Shown: positions 35,025 to 46,477 of the stretch, piece by piece | How positions within the stretch are numbered: position 1 is the stretch's first letter | Layout: the number at the start of each line of letters is the position of its first letter | Origin: Liquidambar formosana | Taxonomy: Eukaryota > Streptophyta > Magnoliopsida > Saxifragales > Altingiaceae | Reading direction: 5' to 3' | NCBI GenBank assembly: GCA_039720395.1 | Contig: CM077820.1 | Span: 11,431,848-11,495,847 of the forward strand | Length of the DNA: 64,000 bases | Program-made: the position numbers and the translations under genes | The notes under the pieces: model-generated | Seen by the model: the letters and a program-made list of their open reading frames with translations, nothing else | The model's database searches: none | Told to the model about the DNA's origin: nothing

Positions 35025-35595
35025 GAGTAAAGGGACATTTATTGTGTAGTAGTATATATATGTCCCGTAATCAAATTGAAACCCAGAACCCAATTCCTCC
35101 TTTGGGTTATCTTATCTTTATACATTGCTCCCGATGGTGGGACCATAACAGGGTTACCCGATTTCAAACCACAATCTAGGTAATAATGCATTAATAAAAG
35201 TTATTTGAAAAACCAAATAAAGATTATTGGTAAATGGATGATGATAATGAGGTGAGCATGTTTGAATTAACTCATATCAACACTCACATTTCAGATTGTA
35301 CATCGTGTATTAGTAGGTGATGAGATATAATGAGTCAATGCATATGATACAACCCCTAATGTATAATGTTGATATAACTTATATCAACAAATACTGACTT
35401 ACTTAGGATTAATTTGTAAATAATCATTGATTAAAGCATATAATACGCGGTGCAAATCAAAACAAACTTGATTTGATTTCTCTAGTAAATAAAATCTGCC
35501 ATGTAAAAATGACATCACAGCTCAATAATAATTCTTAAAATGCATGAATGGGAAAGAAAAAAAATGAATAGTGCCGAGGTCAGTGCTTGTGATCT
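35025..35595. repeat. 3' flank of orphan invertase exon (copy E)
   Basis: Matches the flanks of copies B and C (TAGGTAATAATGCA..., then GTGCAAATCAAAACAAA). It contains one member of a dispersed ~170-bp family (about 35235-35405) inserted between those blocks. Confidence 0.65.
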
Positions 35596-35769
35596 TCAAA
35601 TGACAGATTTCATTCGCCACATTTTGAGCGAGGCCTTGACGCTGGCTTTAGTAGCATTGTTGAACAGAAATAGTCGCGTGGCTTCATAGATTGCCTCAGT
35701 AGGATAAGCTCGCACTGTGATAACTGTCCTTCCTCCTTGCGCAAAGCTTTCCACAATTGAATTACTGAC
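35596..35769 (-). pseudogene. Acid invertase copy E: orphan last exon
   Basis: After a CAG acceptor the exon reads [20 protein letters not shown] and ends KMWRMKSVI before a TGA, 57 codons. This is the end of the GH32 C-terminal beta-sandwich. The frame is open, but the protein stops six residues earlier than copy A. Upstream DNA to about 36310 matches intron 6 of copy A (58807-59335), then homology ends and exon 6 and everything 5' of it is missing. It is a duplication or deletion remnant. Confidence 0.85.
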
Positions 35770-36310
35770 CTGAGTCAACAAACTAAATAATTTAGGTTTA
35801 TGCACTCTATCAGTGCTAATGTTCGTTGGATTTTATTTGGAAGAAACTTCATGGAAGAATGAGTTTAAATTATTTATTAAAACTCAATGAAAATTCAATT
35901 TTTGGATTTAGAGGTATCACCATCTTCCTCAGAGAAGCAAAAATGAGCCATTTCGTTGTTAAATTTGCATGCAAAAGCTATGTTTCCATCACCAATTATT
36001 TATTTCCTATAAAGCGATTTAAAATCGGTCCATTCCAACGTCCCCTTTATGGCCCAGGCCTAGATAGACCCACACCCACAAAGACAATTTCACAAATGAT
36101 ACGGGTCCAAAATTTACATCCTTTGAGGTACATGTAAAATTTTTAACGTAAAAGCTTAAATTATAAAATAGGGGGTCTGAACTGGTATATGAATTCATAT
36201 CAAATTTTATATTTAAACGATGTGGATGTAGATTTCCTAACACATTTTAGGTTGAGTTTAAATGTCCTCTTTTTCTATGTTTTCTTGACAAACGATTTAA
36301 CACATTCGAT

Positions 36311-36484
36311 TTAAATTGTAAAATTTTACTATTTGACATGATCAACTTTGTAAAGCAGTAAAATTGTATTATTTGATATGGTTCAATATAATACTTCATA
36401 AAACTGTAAAATTTTACTATTTGTCTAAAAAAAATGTACTAAACAAAAACTTTTATTCTTCTAATAATTTCTCTTTTAATAGTT

Positions 36485-36523
<39 letters not shown>

Positions 36524-36981
36524 ATAATTTTAGCCAACTCTTGCCAACTGGGGTTACCCGAGATGTTTTTCCTAGCCAACTGAGGTTACAAACACTAATA
36601 AGATGCTTTCAATTATTAATGTAGGCTACAATTACGTAGGTACATAACTCTTTCATGTTTTTTTTTTTTTTTTTTTTTTGGGTTTTGTTTTGGTTTTTTT
36701 CCTTTCAAGATCCAAAATTTTATTGAATCAAGACGAGGCCACAGTGTCCAATTGGCACATGATGGGTTAATTAGGAAAATTTTAACCATACCTTAATAAA
36801 AATAGTGAGTCTTGGGATCATTTATCTAGTCATGTTCAAGAAACCTTCAACACCAAAATCATACGATTTATACCACAATTTAGGTAATAATACATAAGTA
36901 AAAGGTTTTTTTTATTTATTTTTTTTTTTTTATTGCTCAACAAGGGGAATCCCAAGTTATTTGGCCCAGGCTAATCCCCTT
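36311..36981. repeat. 3' flank of invertase copy C
   Basis: AT-rich, with T runs at 36487-36520 and 36660-36679. From about 36600 it matches 1440-1690. Its last 8 bases, ATCCCCTT (36974-36981), are the target duplication of the hAT MITE that follows. Confidence 0.65.
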
Positions 36982-37254
36982 CAGTGGCGGAGTTAGGAAT
37001 TGGGTTCAAAAAGGCCAAACTTTGAAAGAAAAATTGTGAAGGAGAAAGAACTGAGAGTGATTGTTCATGAAATTTTAAAAACTTGTGGGATGTATTCAAA
37101 TAATTGAATAAAAATAAGATAAGAGCCAAAAAACCAAAATTTCAGAAGGGCCAATTTTATAATTTCTCAAAAAACCTAAGTATAAAACCTAAATAAATAA
37201 AAAAATTCAGCAGGGCCAAGTGACCCCTTTGGGCTTCACTTGGCTCCACCCCTG
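36982..37254. mobile_element. hAT-type MITE, 273 bp
   Basis: Perfect 8-bp target duplication ATCCCCTT (36974-36981 and 37255-37262). Terminal inverted repeats: CAGTGGCGGAGTTAGG and, on the other strand, CAGGGGTGGAGCCAAG. The empty site is preserved in the paralogous flank at about 1674-1683. It is non-coding. Confidence 0.9.
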
Positions 37255-38853
37255 ATCCCCTTGTAATACACAAACCATCTATAAGCTCGTGCATCCCATA
37301 GTGAGGAAGCATTGACTCAAACTCAAGATCCACGATTCTTGAACCATGATTTTTTGTCATTTGAGCTACATTCGTGAGTTATAAGTAAAAATCATTTGAA
37401 AAACCAAATAAAAATTATTAGTAAATAATCATTAATTAAAACATATAATACCCCGTGCAATTCAAAACAAATTTAATATGATTTCTCTAGTAAATAAAAT
37501 ATGCCGCGTAAAAATGAAATCACAGCCCAACAATAATACTTAAAATGGATGAAAAAAAAAAAAAGAAGAAAAGAATGGTGCCACGGTCAATCCTTGTAAT
37601 CTTCAAATGATAGAGATTTCATTTTCCAAATTTTGAGCGAGGCCACGACGCTCACTTTAGTAGCATTGTTGAACAGAAATAGTCTTGTTGCCTCATAGAT
37701 TGCTTCAGTTGGATAAATTCGCACTGTGATAATTGTTTTCCCTCCTTGCTCTCCACAACTGAATGATCCACCTGATCAAGTCAATAAATTAAATCATAGT
37801 TTAGGTTTTATGCACACAATCAGTGATAATGTCGGTTTTATTAGGAAGCTGCTTAAATTCTATTTGAATTAAATTAATGAAAATTCAATTTTGGATCGAT
37901 TAGAGGTATCACAAGCTTCCTAGGAGCTAGAAGCTCAAATGAGCCATTTTGTTGTTGAATTTGCATGAAAATTAAAAGTTATGTTTTCATTATTAACTCT
38001 GTGTGTGTGTGTGTGTTTTTTTTTTTCTTGTTAAGGGATTTGAAATAGGTCTATTTTAATGCCCCTTTTAAGACCCAGGCCTAAACCCGTACCCACGAAA
38101 AGACAGTCTTACAAATGAAATGGATTAAAAAATAACATATTTGGTACCATATTAAATTTTCAATTTAAAAACTTAAGATATAAAATGGAGGGATAAATAG
38201 ATATATACATCCATATCAAATTTTATACTTAAACGATTGATATGGATGTGGAATTTCCACCACAGCCTAGGTTGAGTTCCTTTTTCTATGTTTACTTGGC
38301 AATCTAATTAACACATTTGAAATTGCAGGTTCCTTTACAACATTTCTGGCCAACTTGGCGAAGGACGAAAAAAAAATGAAGGGGATTTTAAATTGAAGGA
38401 ACAAAAGAGGAAACAATTGTCACTTACCAATAGCCTCATAGACGAGTTTTCATCATAAAGCACAGGAACTTCAGCCCCATAGATTTGTTTGTCCACACTG
38501 GAAGCCTTAGATGACCTGCATTACCCAACATTCTTGGATTACTTTCATTTTTGTTAGCATAATATTAACCATCCATTATGTGCTAAAACATAGTTTCTAA
38601 GAAGACAAAGTTCTAAGCATGGTCAATGATTTTGGCATTCAAGCCAGAATCATATAATAGGGGTAAAAGGAACTAGAAAAGATACATGCATGTAGTGTCA
38701 TTCTAAAATTTAATCAAAATAGTAATTGTATTATATTTACAAATAATAATAAAATTATTCAAAATACTCTAAAAAATTCAACAAAATAATTTTGTTTTTG
38801 GAAAAAAATTATGGATTATATGCAATAAAACTAATTCATTATATTTCAAAAAT

Positions 38854-39012
38854 GGGGAATTCTATGATACCCATAGACCAAAAAAAAAAAGTTACTGTAC
38901 CATAAGTGGTAAAATGGTCACATTATGTAATAAGTGGCCATATTTTTGTAGTGACTCAAATGTGATATGAGATTATAAAATGTGACTGCTTATCATATAG
39001 GGGATTTCCCCT
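38854..39012. mobile_element. Possible small MITE in intron 5 of invertase copy C
   Basis: Absent from the matching intron of copy A. The ends GGGGAATTCTATGATA and, on the other strand, GGGGAAATCCCCTATATGAT are partly inverted. No target duplication was fixed. Confidence 0.35.
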
Positions 39013-40009
39013 AGACACTATAGGGACCGCAAAACATAAGTTATAGAATAGAAATGGAAGATTCAGAGAAACATTTTTTTCATGAAAAAAAAAAAAAAAA
39101 ATGGCAAACCTGGTTTTGTCAGCGCAGAAGAAAGTCTTGAGAGCGCCACCGGTAGCTTTGGTAATGTGGAAATAAATAGGGGTTAGCTCGGAAAGTGTTG
39201 TGTGGGCATTAACTAAAAGGCCAAATGGTCCAAAGGAGCCCCTCTCAGCAGCGCCACCCCAGCAATCGTAATTCACATTCTCATCCACATTCTCTTCCAA
39301 TGCCTCTTTGTCTATCTCAAACTCGGCACTTATGTCCAACTGTCACCATTGCAAAACAAGTCAACCACCTCCATGAGTCCGTGTAATTCATTCACGCTAA
39401 GTAAAGAAAGCACTCGCACACCCACCAAATAAAACAACAAGCAATTAGTAGGAATGGCTTGATAAAACTATATAAGTTGCGGTCTTATGGCGAAAATTTT
39501 AAATGAGATTTTTTTAATGTTTAATATAATAAAATAAATTTAATTAATTAATTAATTAAGAATATATATAGTAAAAATTATTACTTAAAGATTCATTTTC
39601 CTTATTAACTAGAGGTCACATGGAAGAAAGATTGATAAAAAGTGGACCTATGCTATTATTAAAAAAAATAAAATAAAAATAAAAATAAAAACTCAGACCT
39701 GATTAGTAGCTGTGCCAATGTCAAGCGGCACAATAGAACCGGGGCCAACCTCCACCCTATCGAATTCTGTACTGCTCAACCTCAACCTTTCCAACTCCTC
39801 CACTGGCCATTGAAGTATGTTGTTTCTCGTCTTCTGGTCGAACACCACAACCCTTGGAATGCTCTGTACATCACATCAAGAAATTATTCAGATTTATTTA
39901 TATTACTCTGTATGATCCAAGAAAAACAAGGCCAATAGCTATTAAATGGTATGTTCTATTATAGGGACCGATTATTGAAACCTCTTAATTTTATTTACAT
40001 GCCTCACTA

Positions 40010-40193
40010 TTTTTTTTTTTTTTGGTAAACGATCTATAAATTTCATAAGATAGAATCACTGATACAAGTCAGCAAGAAAATGATCCCTAATAAAGTTAGG
40101 GACTTCCTCAATCCAAACACACAAGTCATCAACATTCTTGGCATGCCTTGCAAGGTCATGAGCCACCACATTGCTGTCACGGAGAGTATGATT
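40010..40193 (-). mobile_element. LINE 3' end (RNase H tail and poly-A)
   Basis: The T run 40010-40023 is the poly-A tail of a minus-strand LINE. The frame 40056-40190 encodes the end of a plant-LINE RNase H domain (LRDSNVVAHDLARHA, then WIEEVPNFI). It is separated from the rest of the LINE (44378-45691) by the copia insertion. The duplicated target TGATT (40189-40193) is LINE sequence, and the reading frame resumes exactly across the insertion when one copy is removed. Confidence 0.85.
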
Positions 40194-40205
40194 TGTTGGA
40201 AGTAT

Positions 40206-40476
40206 ACACTTCACATTTAGATATATTATTATTTGCACATTTTGGAATTAAACCTAAATTACTCATACGCTTAATAGATTGATAATTCACATGACCTAAT
40301 CTATTATGCCACAAATATAAAGAGTCAATCAAATAAATAGAAGACATAACTTTATTAATATTAAGTTTAATCATTCCATTACAAGAGTAACCCTTCCCAA
40401 CAAAAATCCCATTTTTGGACAAGATAAACTTATCCGATTCATACATAGCTTGTAGCAATCTTAGAAACAAATACAT
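40206..40476 (-). pseudogene. Displaced copia GAG-pre-integrase fragment
   Basis: Encodes MYESDKFILSKNGIFVGKGY and then LWHNRLGHVNYQSIKRMSNL, ending KCEV. The His residues of the LWHNRLGH motif and the first Cys of the HHCC zinc finger are present. The fragment stops at KCEV, exactly where the pol ORF at 43483 begins with the next Cys (CAQAK). It is followed by 13 bp of LTR end and the target duplication. It normally precedes integrase but here lies beyond the 3' leader. Confidence 0.85.
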
Positions 40477-40979
40477 AACCTAGTAGGTATCTTTTGGATT
40501 TGAACCTCTAGTTAGCACAAACGCATCAAAGTTTCGTCAAGTGCTTGGTAACCGCAGTTTTGAACCAAGGACTTTATGTGACTAGCCGGACACATCGAGC
40601 ATACCTGTTTCAAAATTAGTTCTAAAGTTCTTAAGTCCGCACGTTTATGGCCATGTGCGTATCCCGTTTTCATGAGTGTCCTTTGAGAAAGGTCTCAATC
40701 TCTTTGGAAGCGGCCAAACCTCCTCACTCATATAGGTAAGTCTATCAAGGATGTCCTTGTCTTATCATCCCAGTATAACACTATAGACTTATTAAAAGTA
40801 AAATACTCAGCCTCCAAAATAACAAGTGTCCAAAATTCGCTAGATTTTAACATCCAAGAATGGAACTGAAACAATTTCTAGCAAAATCTCAACATAACCA
40901 CTCGTTCGACTTGTTTTTCCCATTGAACCTAGCCTATGTTTCAAAACCTAGGTTGGGTTGCCATCGAATGTGATTGACA
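40477..40979 (-). other. Copia 3' leader
   Basis: Non-coding sequence between the RNase H stop and the displaced pre-integrase fragment. On the element strand it includes a CCTATATGAGTGAGGAGG block that, as recalled, is typical of copia 3' untranslated regions. No polypurine tract plus LTR follows. Confidence 0.55.
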
Positions 40980-43483
40980 TTATGTAGACCTTAGTCCCAT
41001 TCCTTTTGATGTTTTATTTATCATCTCACGGGCAAGTCCTTTCGTCAAAGGATCTGCCAAATTCTCAATTGATTTGACATATGTCACACTAATTATTCCA
41101 TCTCTCAAGAGCTCTTTGATATAATTATGTCTAAGACCAATATGTCTTGACTTCCCATTATACATCTTACTCGTAGCACGAGCAAGGGTCGCCTGACTAT
41201 CACAATAGATAGTAATCGATGGAGATGGCTTCTTCCACAAAGGAATTTCCATAATTAAATTCCGAAGCCACTCACCTTCTTTACATGCAGCTCCAAGAGC
41301 TATCAACTCAGATTCCATCGTCGAGTGTGATATGCATGTTTGTTTCTTGGATCCCCAAGAAATCGCTCCTCCACCGAGGGTAAAAATCCACCCGGTAGTC
41401 GATTTGGATTCCATATCAGTATTCCAGCTAGCATCACTATACCCTTCTAACACAGATGGGTATCCTTGATAATGCAATCCATAATCGATCGTACCTTTTA
41501 AATATCTCAACACTCGAGATATTCCATCCCAATGTTCATGACTTGGGTTACTAGTAAATCGGCTCAACATGCCTACTGCAAATGCAATATCGGGTCTAGT
41601 ACAATGCATCAAATACATTAGACTCCCAATGACCCGGGAATACTCCAATTGCCCTATGCATCTACTAGTGTTCTTCATTAATTTGACATTTGGATCAAAT
41701 GGAGTTGAGACTGGTTTTTGATCAAAATGACCAAATTTCTTTAGCACATTTTCTACATAGTGCGATTGCACTAGTGCTAAGCTATCACTATTTCTCTTGA
41801 TCTTAATCCCTAAGATCACATCAGCCTTCCCCATATCCTTCATATCAAAATTAGCGGAAAGAAACTTCTTAGTTTCTGTTACATATTCCAGGTTGGTTCC
41901 AAAAATGAGCATATCATCTACATATAAGCAAATAATAACACTACCATTATTATCAAATTTGCTATATATACATTTATCTGCATTATTGATACAAAAACCT
42001 TTTGACAATATCACCTCATCAAATTTCTCATGCCATTGCTTAGGAGCTTGCTTTAGGCCATATAAAGACTTTATAAGTTTATAAACTTTCTTTTCTTGAC
42101 CTGGTTGAACAAACCCTTTAGGTTGTTCCATGTAAATTTCTTCATCTAGATCACCATTCAAGAAGGCCGTCTTCACGTCCATTTGATGGATTACTAAATG
42201 GTGAATTGATGCAAGAGAAATAAGTAAACGAATTGAACTAATTCGTGCCACAGGTGCATATGTGTCAAAGAAATCAATCCCTTCTTTTTGTCTAAAGCCT
42301 TTAGCCACAAGCCTAGCTTTAAACCTATTAATTGAACCATTGGTGTTCAATTTCCTTTTAAATACCCACTTACAACCAATTGGTTTAGATCCTGGAGGGC
42401 AATCGACTAACTTCCATGTTCCATTAGACACAATGGAATCTAATTCTTCTTCAATTGCTTCTCTCCATAGAGATGCATTTGGTGAAGTCATAGCTTCTTT
42501 GTAGGAAGTTGGATCCCCTTCTGCATTCATTACAAATCTTACTTCCTTTTTAATTTCCTTTCTATTTCCTTCAACTAGGAAAAGATAGAAATCTGGACCA
42601 AAGGAATAATTTGTAATTCTTGCCCTTTTCGAAGTTCGTGGGTTGGGATCATCTTGTAAATTTTGTTCATAAGATATATTATCTTCATGTGTACTAGTGT
42701 GCTTATCAAGAGAACTTTCTTGTTTCAACTTATCTTTAGCATATATATGCTCAAAAAATTCAGCATCCCTAGATTCTATAATCTCATTTGATACAAGATT
42801 TAAAAATCTATAAGCTTTACTATCCTTACAATATCCAATGAAAGCACATTTGTAAGTTTTAGGTCCTAATTTGGATCTCTTAATATCAGGTATTCTTACA
42901 TAAGCAAGACACCCCCAAACCTTAAGATAATCCAAATTCGGTTTCCTATTACACCACAACTCATAAGGAGTCATATTGGGTTTCTTGCGTGCTATTCTGT
43001 TAAGAATATGACATGCTGATAGTATAGCTTCTCCCCATAAATTATTGGAAAGCCCAGAACTTATTAAAAGTGAGTTTACCATTTCAGTCAAGGTTCTATT
43101 TTTCCTTTCAGCAAGACCGTTTTGTTGAGGAGTATAGGGAGCCGACATTTCATGTCTAATTCCATGAGTTTCACAAAAAATATTAAACTCGGTTGGAAAA
43201 TATTCTCCCCCACGATCACTCCTTAACACTTTTATCTTCTTACCAAGTTGATTTTCAACCTCGGCTTTATAAATTTTAAATTTACTAAATACTTCATCTT
43301 TGCTAGACAACAAATATACATAAGTATATCTTGAAAAATGATCAATGAATGTAAGAAAATATTTCTTTCCTCCACGAGTTACAAAACCCTTAAGATCACA
43401 CAAATCCGAGTGAACAAGTTCTAGCAATTCCGAAGTACGCTCAACTTGATGAAATGGTTTACGCACTATTTTTGCTTGAGCAC
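40980..43483 (-). CDS. Copia integrase-reverse transcriptase-RNase H ORF, uninterrupted
   Basis: An open frame of 828 codons (40980-43466), readable back to 43483 as CAQAKIVRKPF. Counting from the first ORF residue, the integrase core has Asp21 (VHSDL), Asp84 (RSDRGGEY) and Glu120 (GLAERKNR), the D-D-35-E triad. RT spans about 350-600 with KARLVAKG, QMDVKTAFLNGDL and the catalytic YVDD at 515-518. RNase H follows, with SDASW, STMESE, DSQAT and the C-terminal ADPLTKGL. All catalytic motifs are intact and no stop occurs, suggesting a young insertion. It lacks its own start context and is out of the normal polyprotein, so expression is doubtful. Confidence 0.9.
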
Positions 43484-43484
43484 A

Positions 43485-43795
43485 CTAATTTCCTCAGTCT
43501 TGTATTTATTCTCCAAACGCGTCCATAGTTCCTTGGCCGATGGAGTGTGTCGGTATGTGTTGTAGATGGATTTGGACAGCGCATTGAGAATATGTCCCTT
43601 GCACAGAAAATCATCATCGATCCGTTTCTTCCTTTGTTGCTTTATCTCCTCGGACTCGTCTTCTTTCTCCTCTGAAATTGGTGGAAGACCATCTTCCAAA
43701 ATGTAGGCGAGTTTCAAAGTTGTTAAAAAGAATAAAACCTTTTGTTGCCATTGCATGAAAAATTGCCCATCAAATCGTTCCAAGCGCCCTTCCAA
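43485..43795 (-). pseudogene. Copia gag N-terminal fragment
   Basis: 109 codons starting MEGRLERFDGQFFMQWQQ, including the LFFLTTLKLAYIL segment and LENKYKTEE, the UBN2-type Gag of plant copia elements. It is cut after KTEE and joined to the integrase region at AGTGTGCTCAAGC, so the nucleocapsid zinc knuckle and the protease are missing. The gag frame stops 21 bp into the pol sequence. Confidence 0.85.
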
Positions 43796-44377
43796 TATAA
43801 TTGTGAGTACAAAAAGGGTTATATGGCGAATTGTCCCCAGGATACAATGGACCCAGATTCACCTGTTACTATTTAAAGGATTTGTACAACCTTAAAATAG
43901 CCTAAACTTTTAGAACAAAATAAAAGACTGCCACAAGTTTACTGCCACACAAAGAGAAGAAACAAAAAATATATATTACTACTATTTAATACCCACGAAT
44001 GGGGTGGCTATATATAGACGTGAAGGGGTGCTAATGGTGCCCACATGCTTGAACCGAAAAAGTGCCAATGCACCTTTTCCATACAAGTCAGAAGGTGCCT
44101 AAAGCACCTGTCCACAAAACCGGCCAACAATACAACCTTTAAGGTTATTAGTAATAAAATAATATTTAAATCAAAATGATGTCAAAAGGTATAAAAGTAC
44201 CTTTTCAGAACCGAGACAAACATAACCATGAAACGGTTATATAGTTTATTATTTAAATATTGAAACCAAAACCAAAAGGGTGCATAAAGCACCTCTTCAC
44301 ACCAAACCGGCCAAAGACAACTATAAGTAATATTTATGTGTAATAAAATAATATTATAATTATTTAAATATCCAACA
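43796..44377 (-). repeat. Copia 5' LTR and leader
   Basis: Begins TGTTGGATATTTAAATAATT on the element strand. A TATA motif CTATATATAGCC is at about 44007-44018. A block with GCACCT...ACCGGCC followed by an AATAATATT-rich stretch occurs twice (about 44095-44165 and 44285-44365), a tandem duplication of about 185 bp in the U3 part. The LTR/leader boundary and primer site could not be fixed. Confidence 0.65.
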
Positions 44378-45691
44378 TGATTAAGGGTCACCACACTAAA
44401 GACATGAGCCACTGCATAGTGAATGTCCTCAATGATAAGGCCAGAGGGGTTAACATGAGCTCAACTAAATTAAGGGCATGAACCACCTCCGCATTATCCC
44501 CTTCAAACTCCACTGTACGTAGCCCCATATCCTGGGCAAAACCCACGGCGAACTGCATTGCCATAGCTTGAACGACTGGCACCGGGAAGCAGCCATGTAT
44601 TTTCATTGATGCAGCAGCAATTGCTTGGCCCTCACTATCTCTAATCATCACACCTAAGCCAACACAATTCTGGGCCTTAAAGAGAGCACCATCAACATTT
44701 ATTTTAAAAACCCCAGGACGTGGAGGGCGCCATCTAACTTGTGGCCTAGCACCCACGGACACATGAACTTCAACAGATTCTGAGAACTCCCTCCACCATC
44801 TTGCTGCCATACCGACAACATCAGGTGGCTTGTGCTTCACTCCATAAAAAACAAAGCTGTTCCTACTATGCCATATAGCCCACATAGTTATCAAAGCTTG
44901 AGATGTGGCCTCCCCATCCATATACTTCCTAAATTCACCCAACCAAGCTCCAACATTTGGAATCTGTGATGCATCATTCCACCAACCCAAATTGCTGCAA
45001 CGCCACACCTCTTTGGCAAAGCTACATTCCCTAAGGCTATGGATTATGGTTTCTTCCTCCCACCCACACATAGGACACATTGGATCAACGGGAACTTTCT
45101 TTCTCACAAGGCTAGCCTTCGTTGGTAAAATTCCCTTCACTACACGCCACACAAAATGGTTAACTTTATTGGGAATTGGTTGATTCCAAAAAAAAGCACC
45201 ATCATTACCCTCAGAGTTGGATGAGCCCGAGCTTTCCCTAAACACATTAGCATTGGCCCTTCACACATAGTCCATTTCCTGCATGTAGGCACTAAGTACT
45301 GTATAAACGCCCTTTGAGTGGTAATGCCACATTAACCTATCCTCGAGTAGCCGATGACTAAGCGGTATTTGGCAAATGGTTGCTGCTTCATGGGGTACCA
45401 CCAAATCTTTCCTCCACATCTTTCGATCAGAATCAATTAAATCACTGACCCGTGCATTTTCATTGAGCACTTGACGCGGCAAAACCACCTTAAAAGTTGT
45501 TGGGATAGGTAACCATTTCTCAGTCCAGATGCACATAGACTTCCCATCCCCAATTCTCCACCGAACTCCTCTTCCCAATACTTCCTTTGCCCCCCAAATA
45601 CTCCACCATGAATAACTTGGTTTCGAGCCAAGGCGTGAGTCAAGAAAGTTGCAAGTTGGGAAGTATTTAGCCTTCAATAATCGTGCAATTG
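44378..45691 (-). mobile_element. LINE (L1-type), 5'-truncated, post-RT region
   Basis: Reads on the minus strand from about 45690. 45261-45677 encodes the region after RT (SWWSIWGAKEVLGRGVRWRI, then WTEKWLP). A TGA stop interrupts it, and 45245 onward continues in the same frame with the zf-RVT zinc finger (VNHFVWRVVKGILPTKA, then PMCPMCGWEEETIIHSLREC) and a plant RNase H (FKINVDGALF, then FEGDNAEVVHAL). A frameshift lies near 44455. The 5' end abuts a T/A run at 45691-45706. ORF1, the endonuclease and the RT core are missing, as expected for 5' truncation during target-primed insertion. Confidence 0.88.
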
Positions 45692-45740
45692 GTTTTTTTT
45701 TTTTTTAAGTTTTAGAAAAATATAAAAAGGTTTTTTTTTA

Positions 45741-46477
45741 GGCCGGCGATATCGCCAGAGCAACTTTTGTTGCTTCCACGGCAATTCAATTTTTTCAATA
45801 GTTGAAGGACAAATTTGCCCTTCAAAGTCATGGCTAGCTTGTACAATTCCACTTCAGAATTTTCTTTCATTGTTTGGAAAGAGATGGAATATAGATTGTT
45901 TTAGTACGAAGAGAAAAAATATATATATCTTCCTGCAGGGTTGATTGTAGCTTTGGGTGCGGTCGTGTGTTTGCTAAAATGGGTTGAAGAGGTTATTTGA
46001 AGGTGGAGAAGGTGGGTATGTGTAGGGATTGATGGTGGCTGTCTTGGGTGTTGGTGGAAAGAGTGGTGGCTTTGGGTTGAGAACGGCACCGATTGAGATG
46101 GTGGTGGAGTTGCAGCGGTCAGATGATTAGGTGGGGCTTTCATCAAAGGAGGAGATATGATAGGAGTTGGTGCTTTGAGTAGCATGTAGAGATGGGTTGT
46201 CTACTTGTTTGCAAAGAGGTGATCGGAGATTAGAGCTAACATTGTTGCCTTCTATTTAGCTTTCTTTTCTCTATCTCGTCAATTGCCGTACAATATAATA
46301 GTCGACTCCCTTTCTCTCTCCCCTTTGCTCATTTTTCTTCTATTTGCTTCTCAGTTTTTCCTCTGTTTTTTTTCTCTCCTCACTTCAGACTTTAAAGGGG
46401 CAAATCTGTCATTCAACCATTTTAAAAAATTGCTGAGCCGTGGAAGCAACAAAAGTTGCTTTGGCAATAACATCACC
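45741..46477. mobile_element. Mutator-like MITE, ~737 bp
   Basis: Terminal inverted repeats of about 90 bp: left CAGAGCAACTTTTGTTGCTT then CCACGG, right its complement with GGCAATAACATCACC at the very end. It is flanked by near-identical 9-mers, TTTTTTTTA (45732-45740) and CTTTTTTTA (46478-46486), fitting a Mutator-type target duplication in a T-rich site. No transposase. It sits in intron 3 of invertase copy C beside the LINE. Confidence 0.75.

Larger units (their letters stand above)
40194..44377 (-). mobile_element. Ty1-copia retrotransposon with shuffled domain order, 4.18 kb
   Basis: Inserted in a LINE with a 5-bp target duplication, TGATT at 40189-40193 and 44378-44382 (AATCA on the element strand). 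The 5' end starts TGTTGGATA and the 3' end is CTTCCAACA. Order on the element strand: 5' LTR and leader, gag N-terminus, integrase-RT-RNase H, 3' leader, then a pre-integrase fragment, then only about 13 bp of LTR. The normal order is gag-protease-pre-integrase-integrase-RT-RNase H. Most of gag, all of the protease active site and nearly the whole 3' LTR are missing, so it is non-autonomous. Confidence 0.88.

Noticed and set aside
38940..38953. TTTTTGTAGTG in invertase C intron 5 as a CACTA end
   Set aside because: No partner end or subterminal repeats; it lies inside a small intron insertion.
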